Shown here: piece by piece, positions 12,919 to 15,992 of the stretch
Numbering within the stretch: the first letter of the stretch is position 1
Layout: every line of letters begins with the position of its first letter
Assembly: GCA_024400895.1 (NCBI GenBank)
Contig: JAKSMA010000025.1
Coordinates: 1 to 15,992, forward strand
Source: Muribaculaceae bacterium
GTDB lineage: Bacteria; Bacteroidota; Bacteroidia; Bacteroidales; Muribaculaceae
DNA: 15,992 bases
Direction of reading: 5' to 3'
Position numbers and translations under genes: made by a program
The notes under the pieces: model-generated
The model's input: the letters and a program-made list of their open reading frames with translations, nothing else
Told to the model about the DNA's origin: nothing
The model's database searches: none

Positions 12919-15744
12919 ATGATGAAGAAAATTCTATTTATTTTTTGTGCCATTTTGCTGGCCTTGCCATCGAAGGCTGTCCTGAGCGAAAAAAACCTTG
13001 ATGAGGCGCTGAAGGTGCTCCGTGGCGAACTTGAGCAGGCTATCAAAAAGCAGCAGCAGAATATGGCACATTATAAGCAATATAATGAAAGCCAAAAGCT
13101 GACGCTGAAGGAAACGATGGAGCACTGCGGTGAAGTGTCGTTGATGCTATATTCGCAAAACCAAGACTATGTGTTCGACCTCACTTACGCTTGTAATGAG
13201 GCCACACAGCTCTACCGCGATTTTACCACGACCAACAAAAAACCGTACGACCTTATCAATGCGCGAATGAACAACGAACTTCAGCGCTATGATGGCTTGA
13301 TTTTTAGCTTAAAATGCTTGCCGCCAGCGCTGATTGAATTCAAAGGGAAGCGTAAGTTCCACACTCCCGACACGCTTTCGCTCGCAGCTCAGGCCGATCG
13401 TGCTGCCTGTATCAAATATGCTATGAAACTTCGGGATAATATCGAGCAATCTCAAAGTATGATTACGGCCGACAGTACCGCTTTCGCGCGCGTGTCGGCT
13501 ATTTTGGGTAAACTTGATGAATATGCGAAGAAGCGCTACGATGATATCCAAAGTTCGATTTTCCGTAATAATGGAAGCAACTATTTCGTGATTTTAGGCA
13601 ACCTCAAGCGTAATGTGGCTCGCGCCATGCTTGATGTGTCGAATAAATACAATTTGGGCAACGAACACCGCTTCGCTAAGAGTCAATGGCGTGGCTCTGT
13701 GATTATTGGCTTCGTTGGCTTCGTGGTGTTCTACCTCGTTTTGTCGCTTCTGCTGGGCTATCTGCTGGTGCGTGTTCTTTATCATTTCTTGAAGCGAATG
13801 AAGTGGGCAACCGCTGCCACTGACGAGATTCGCGCTGCGCGAATAGCCAAGATGAATAAAATCAAGCCGGCAATCATGGTTGCATTTGCTGCGTTGATTT
13901 TTGTTGTCACTATCATGGTGCTCAATCGCCATCTCTACAACAACTTTTTCATCATGGCGTCGCACCTTCTGGTCGATTATGCGATGCTGCTGGTGGCTAT
14001 CACTTTCTCGTTGTTGCTCCGTTTGCGTTACAACCAGATGTCGCATGGTTTTCGCGTGTATATGCCAATGCTGGTTTTGGGCTTGGTCATTATATTGTTC
14101 CGTATCGTGTTCATCCCAAACAGCGTTGTCAATCTCATTTTCCCTCCTGTCGTTCTGCTCTTTCTTGTTTGGCAATGGCGGGCTGTCCGTAAGCACACAG
14201 GCAAGTTGCGACAGAGCGAAATCATTGTTGGTGAGGTAGAGCCTGACGCCGATGGTGATGACGACGACGACGATGACGACGACGACGATGGTCTCCTTGA
14301 AGAAGAAAGCGAGGCTAAAGAGCGAAGAAAAGAACGTGCCATCAAAAAGCAGATTGAAGGTCTTGTTGCCGACGATACACTGGTGGCGAAAGGGCTGGCT
14401 TCCATTCTCAGAGTTCGCAAGAAGAAACCATCGGATAGTGATGTCAGCGATCCGCTCTCCGAACACAATAAATTGCCACACACCGACCTCGTTTATGCTT
14501 GGCTGTCTTTTGCTGTAATTCTGGTTGCCACGTTGCTTACATGGTCGGGACGTACATTGATGTCGGTTGAGGTGGTGATTTGGTGGCTGTTCCAGCTCAC
14601 GGCCATTCAGGCCTTGATTGCAGTATTCCGTTTGCTGGATATTTACGAAAAAGCGCGCCTTTACGACTCGCTGCGCGACAGCGGAACAAAAGTCAGCGAA
14701 ATTGCCAAAGGACTACGGGAGGGCGACTATGTCACTCGCACATGGTTCTTCGATTTCGTACACATGGCGCTTGTGCCTATCACCGGAGCATATACTTTAT
14801 TGATTAGCTTCTGGCTCGCAGCCGATGTCTTTAATCTCGCCGACACCTGTCGCGACTTTTTCCTGTATAATTTCGTCGACATTCCAAATGTCGTACAATT
14901 GTCTATCGCTAAGTTAGTCGTCATCGCGGCTTCCTTCTTCGTCTTCCGATATCTCAACTATCTCTTTAAGGCGCTTTTCAGAATCTATAGCTATCGACGC
15001 CACCGACTCAAGACCGGTAAAGAAAAAGTACGCACCAACGAAATCAACCTCACCTTGGGATATAATGTGATTGGCATTCTCGTTTGGGGCCTTTTCGTGA
15101 TTCTGGCTTTCATTTTGCTCAAGATTCCAAAATCTGGCATTTCGCTCGTCACGGCTGGTTTGGCAACCGGTATCGGTTTTGCGATGAAGGACTTGCTCAA
15201 CAACTTCTTCTACGGTATTTCGCTCATGGCCGGACGCCTTCGTGTGGGCGACTGGATTGAGTGCGATGGCGTGCAGGGTAAGGTGGAGAGCATCACATAT
15301 CAAAGTGTGCAAGTCATTACCACTGACAACTGTGTGATGTCGTTCTTGAACTCCACTTTGTTTGCCAACAATTTCCGAAACCTCACGCGCAACAATTCCT
15401 ATGAATTGATAAAAGTGCCTGTTGGCGTTGCCTATGGGGCCAACGTAGAGCATGTGCGTAAGGTATTGCGCGAAGCGCTGCTTGAATTGCAATTCACCGA
15501 CAAGTATGGCCGCAATGTGATGGACATGAACAACGGGCACGATGTTTTGGTGATGTTCGACAGTTTTGGCGACAGCAGTGTAAACTTAAATGTAGCCATT
15601 TGGGTGCTTGTGGTTGAGAAAATCAAATTTGTTGCTCGTGTGAAAGAAGTGATTTATCAAACCCTGCAAGCCAACAACATCGAAATTCCATTCCCGCAGC
15701 AGGATGTTTATATCAAAGAAATTCCTGCCGAGCAAAAGGAATAA
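12919..15744 (+). CDS. Large MscS-family mechanosensitive channel
   Basis: 941 residues (940 if ATG 12922 is used). A signal peptide (1-20, ending PSKA) is followed by a periplasmic, largely helical domain to about 255. Membrane segments lie near 258-290, 316-335, 342-370, 381-399, 402-420, 524-545, 549-573, 611-636, 659-690 and 711-735. The pore helix is GISLVTAGLATGIGFAMKDLLN (740-761). Then comes the MscS beta domain: RLRVGDWIECDGVQGKVESI (773-792), TTDNCVMSFLNSTLFAN and NFRNLTR, and the cytoplasmic cage. It resembles large MscK/MscM-like members and would open under membrane tension to release osmolytes. A cytoplasmic loop between spans carries 11 consecutive aspartates (447-457) and a Lys/Glu-rich stretch, which is unusual. 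It has its own promoter and terminator. Confidence 0.92.
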   Translation: MMKKILFIFCAILLALPSKAVLSEKNLDEALKVLRGELEQAIKKQQQNMAHYKQYNESQKLTLKETMEHCGEVSLMLYSQNQDYVFDLTYACNEATQLYRDFTTTNKKPYDLINARMNNELQRYDGLIFSLKCLPPALIEFKGKRKFHTPDTLSLAAQADRAACIKYAMKLRDNIEQSQSMITADSTAFARVSAILGKLDEYAKKRYDDIQSSIFRNNGSNYFVILGNLKRNVARAMLDVSNKYNLGNEHRFAKSQWRGSVIIGFVGFVVFYLVLSLLLGYLLVRVLYHFLKRMKWATAATDEIRAARIAKMNKIKPAIMVAFAALIFVVTIMVLNRHLYNNFFIMASHLLVDYAMLLVAITFSLLLRLRYNQMSHGFRVYMPMLVLGLVIILFRIVFIPNSVVNLIFPPVVLLFLVWQWRAVRKHTGKLRQSEIIVGEVEPDADGDDDDDDDDDDDGLLEEESEAKERRKERAIKKQIEGLVADDTLVAKGLASILRVRKKKPSDSDVSDPLSEHNKLPHTDLVYAWLSFAVILVATLLTWSGRTLMSVEVVIWWLFQLTAIQALIAVFRLLDIYEKARLYDSLRDSGTKVSEIAKGLREGDYVTRTWFFDFVHMALVPITGAYTLLISFWLAADVFNLADTCRDFFLYNFVDIPNVVQLSIAKLVVIAASFFVFRYLNYLFKALFRIYSYRRHRLKTGKEKVRTNEINLTLGYNVIGILVWGLFVILAFILLKIPKSGISLVTAGLATGIGFAMKDLLNNFFYGISLMAGRLRVGDWIECDGVQGKVESITYQSVQVITTDNCVMSFLNSTLFANNFRNLTRNNSYELIKVPVGVAYGANVEHVRKVLREALLELQFTDKYGRNVMDMNNGHDVLVMFDSFGDSSVNLNVAIWVLVVEKIKFVARVKEVIYQTLQANNIEIPFPQQDVYIKEIPAEQKE

Positions 15745-15774
15745 GCAAAAGAAACAATCATCCTTATATATATA

Positions 15775-15817
15775 ATGTGTGTGGGCGCCACCCGGCATCC
15801 CCACACACATATTTTTT
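15775..15817 (+). terminator. Intrinsic terminator of the MscS gene
   Basis: ATGTGTGTGGG (15775-15785) and CCCACACACAT (15800-15810) form a perfect 11-bp stem with a 14-base loop, followed by ATTTTTT. Confidence 0.88.
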
Positions 15818-15856
15818 GCGCCCTCCAAAAAATCCCACACCAAAAAAGCCGCCGTT

Positions 15857-15876
15857 CCCGCCGGTTTTCCGGCGGG
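15857..15876. repeat. GC-rich perfect hairpin before the last gene
   Basis: CCCGCCGG, loop TTTT, CCGGCGGG: an 8-bp all-GC stem. On the reverse strand it is followed nine bases later by TTTTTT, so it may terminate transcription arriving from the right; on the + strand it lies upstream of the predicted promoter. Confidence 0.5.
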
Positions 15877-15901
15877 TAATTCGCAAATTCCCCTTTTGCT
15901 C

Positions 15902-15932
15902 TTGACTTCCCGCCCTCCATCCCTTATCTTCG
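15902..15932 (+). promoter_or_regulatory. Possible promoter of the last gene
   Basis: TTG (15902-15904), 20 bp, then TATCTTCG (15925-15932), one base off TAnnTTTG, 27 bp before the ATG at 15959. Confidence 0.45.
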
Positions 15933-15958
15933 CGCCCAAAAACCAAATCGACACAGCC

Positions 15959-15992
15959 ATGACCACAACCCAATTCCAGTTCGAAGTCGCCT
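15959..15992 (+). CDS. Start of an unidentified gene, cut by window edge
   Basis: Only eleven codons are visible (MTTTQFQFEVA), open to the edge. The support is the ATG after a plausible promoter and an upstream terminator that ends the previous gene. Too little protein is present to name it. Confidence 0.5.
   Translation, partial: MTTTQFQFEVA

Overview
The window looks like chromosomal DNA of an anaerobic gut-type Bacteroidales bacterium (Prevotellaceae/Muribaculaceae-like; species not determinable). Three things point there. Most intergenic gaps carry the Bacteroidota promoter (-33 TTTG/TTG, about 20 bp, then -7 TAnnTTTG). The secreted proteins end in the short C-terminal domain or dockerin-like repeats common in that order. 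There is an oxygen-sensitive class III ribonucleotide reductase, and families such as DUF4919 that are concentrated in Bacteroidota.

Layout. 1-441 (-) is the N-terminal part of anaerobic ribonucleotide reductase NrdD. 442-1041 is AT-rich and non-coding, with small palindromes and the terminator of the next gene. 1042-2265 (-) is a secreted leucine-rich-repeat protein whose promoter spacer holds a 19-T homopolymer. 2416-2975 (+) is a complete cobalamin riboswitch with its own promoter; it leads into no recognisable gene and ends at an intrinsic terminator. 2985-3391 is a repeat-rich spacer (130-bp nested inverted repeat, nonamer repeats, heptamer array). 3450-4916 (+) is a DUF1846 protein, followed by a second patch of the nonamer-type repeat and a 74-bp hairpin. 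5291-6274 (+) is a secreted formylglycine-generating-enzyme-like protein with one dockerin repeat at each end. 6491-7363 (+) is lgt. 7527-9586 (+) is a two-gene unit of related secreted proteins, the first a lipoprotein. 9751-10383 is a DUF4919-like protein and 10493-11071 an iron-sulfur flavoprotein. 11130-12855 (+) is a compact unit: a RhuM-Fic/Doc toxin-like protein, an overlapping frameshifted small membrane protein, and a stand-alone AlaX-type tRNA-editing protein one base later. 12919-15744 (+) is a large MscS-family channel with an 11-Asp run. 15959-15992 is the start of an unidentified gene.

How the genes work together. Most are independent housekeeping or cell-envelope units with their own promoters and terminators. 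Lgt makes the lipid anchor that the lipoprotein downstream would need, but a terminator separates them. The regions most worth follow-up are the orphan B12 riboswitch transcript with its long-range complementarity, the poly-T promoter of the LRR surface protein, the RhuM-Fic/small membrane ORF/AlaX cluster, and the tandem paralogues ending in AQWGPxGAVG. No tRNA, rRNA, CRISPR array, transposase or complete mobile element was seen.
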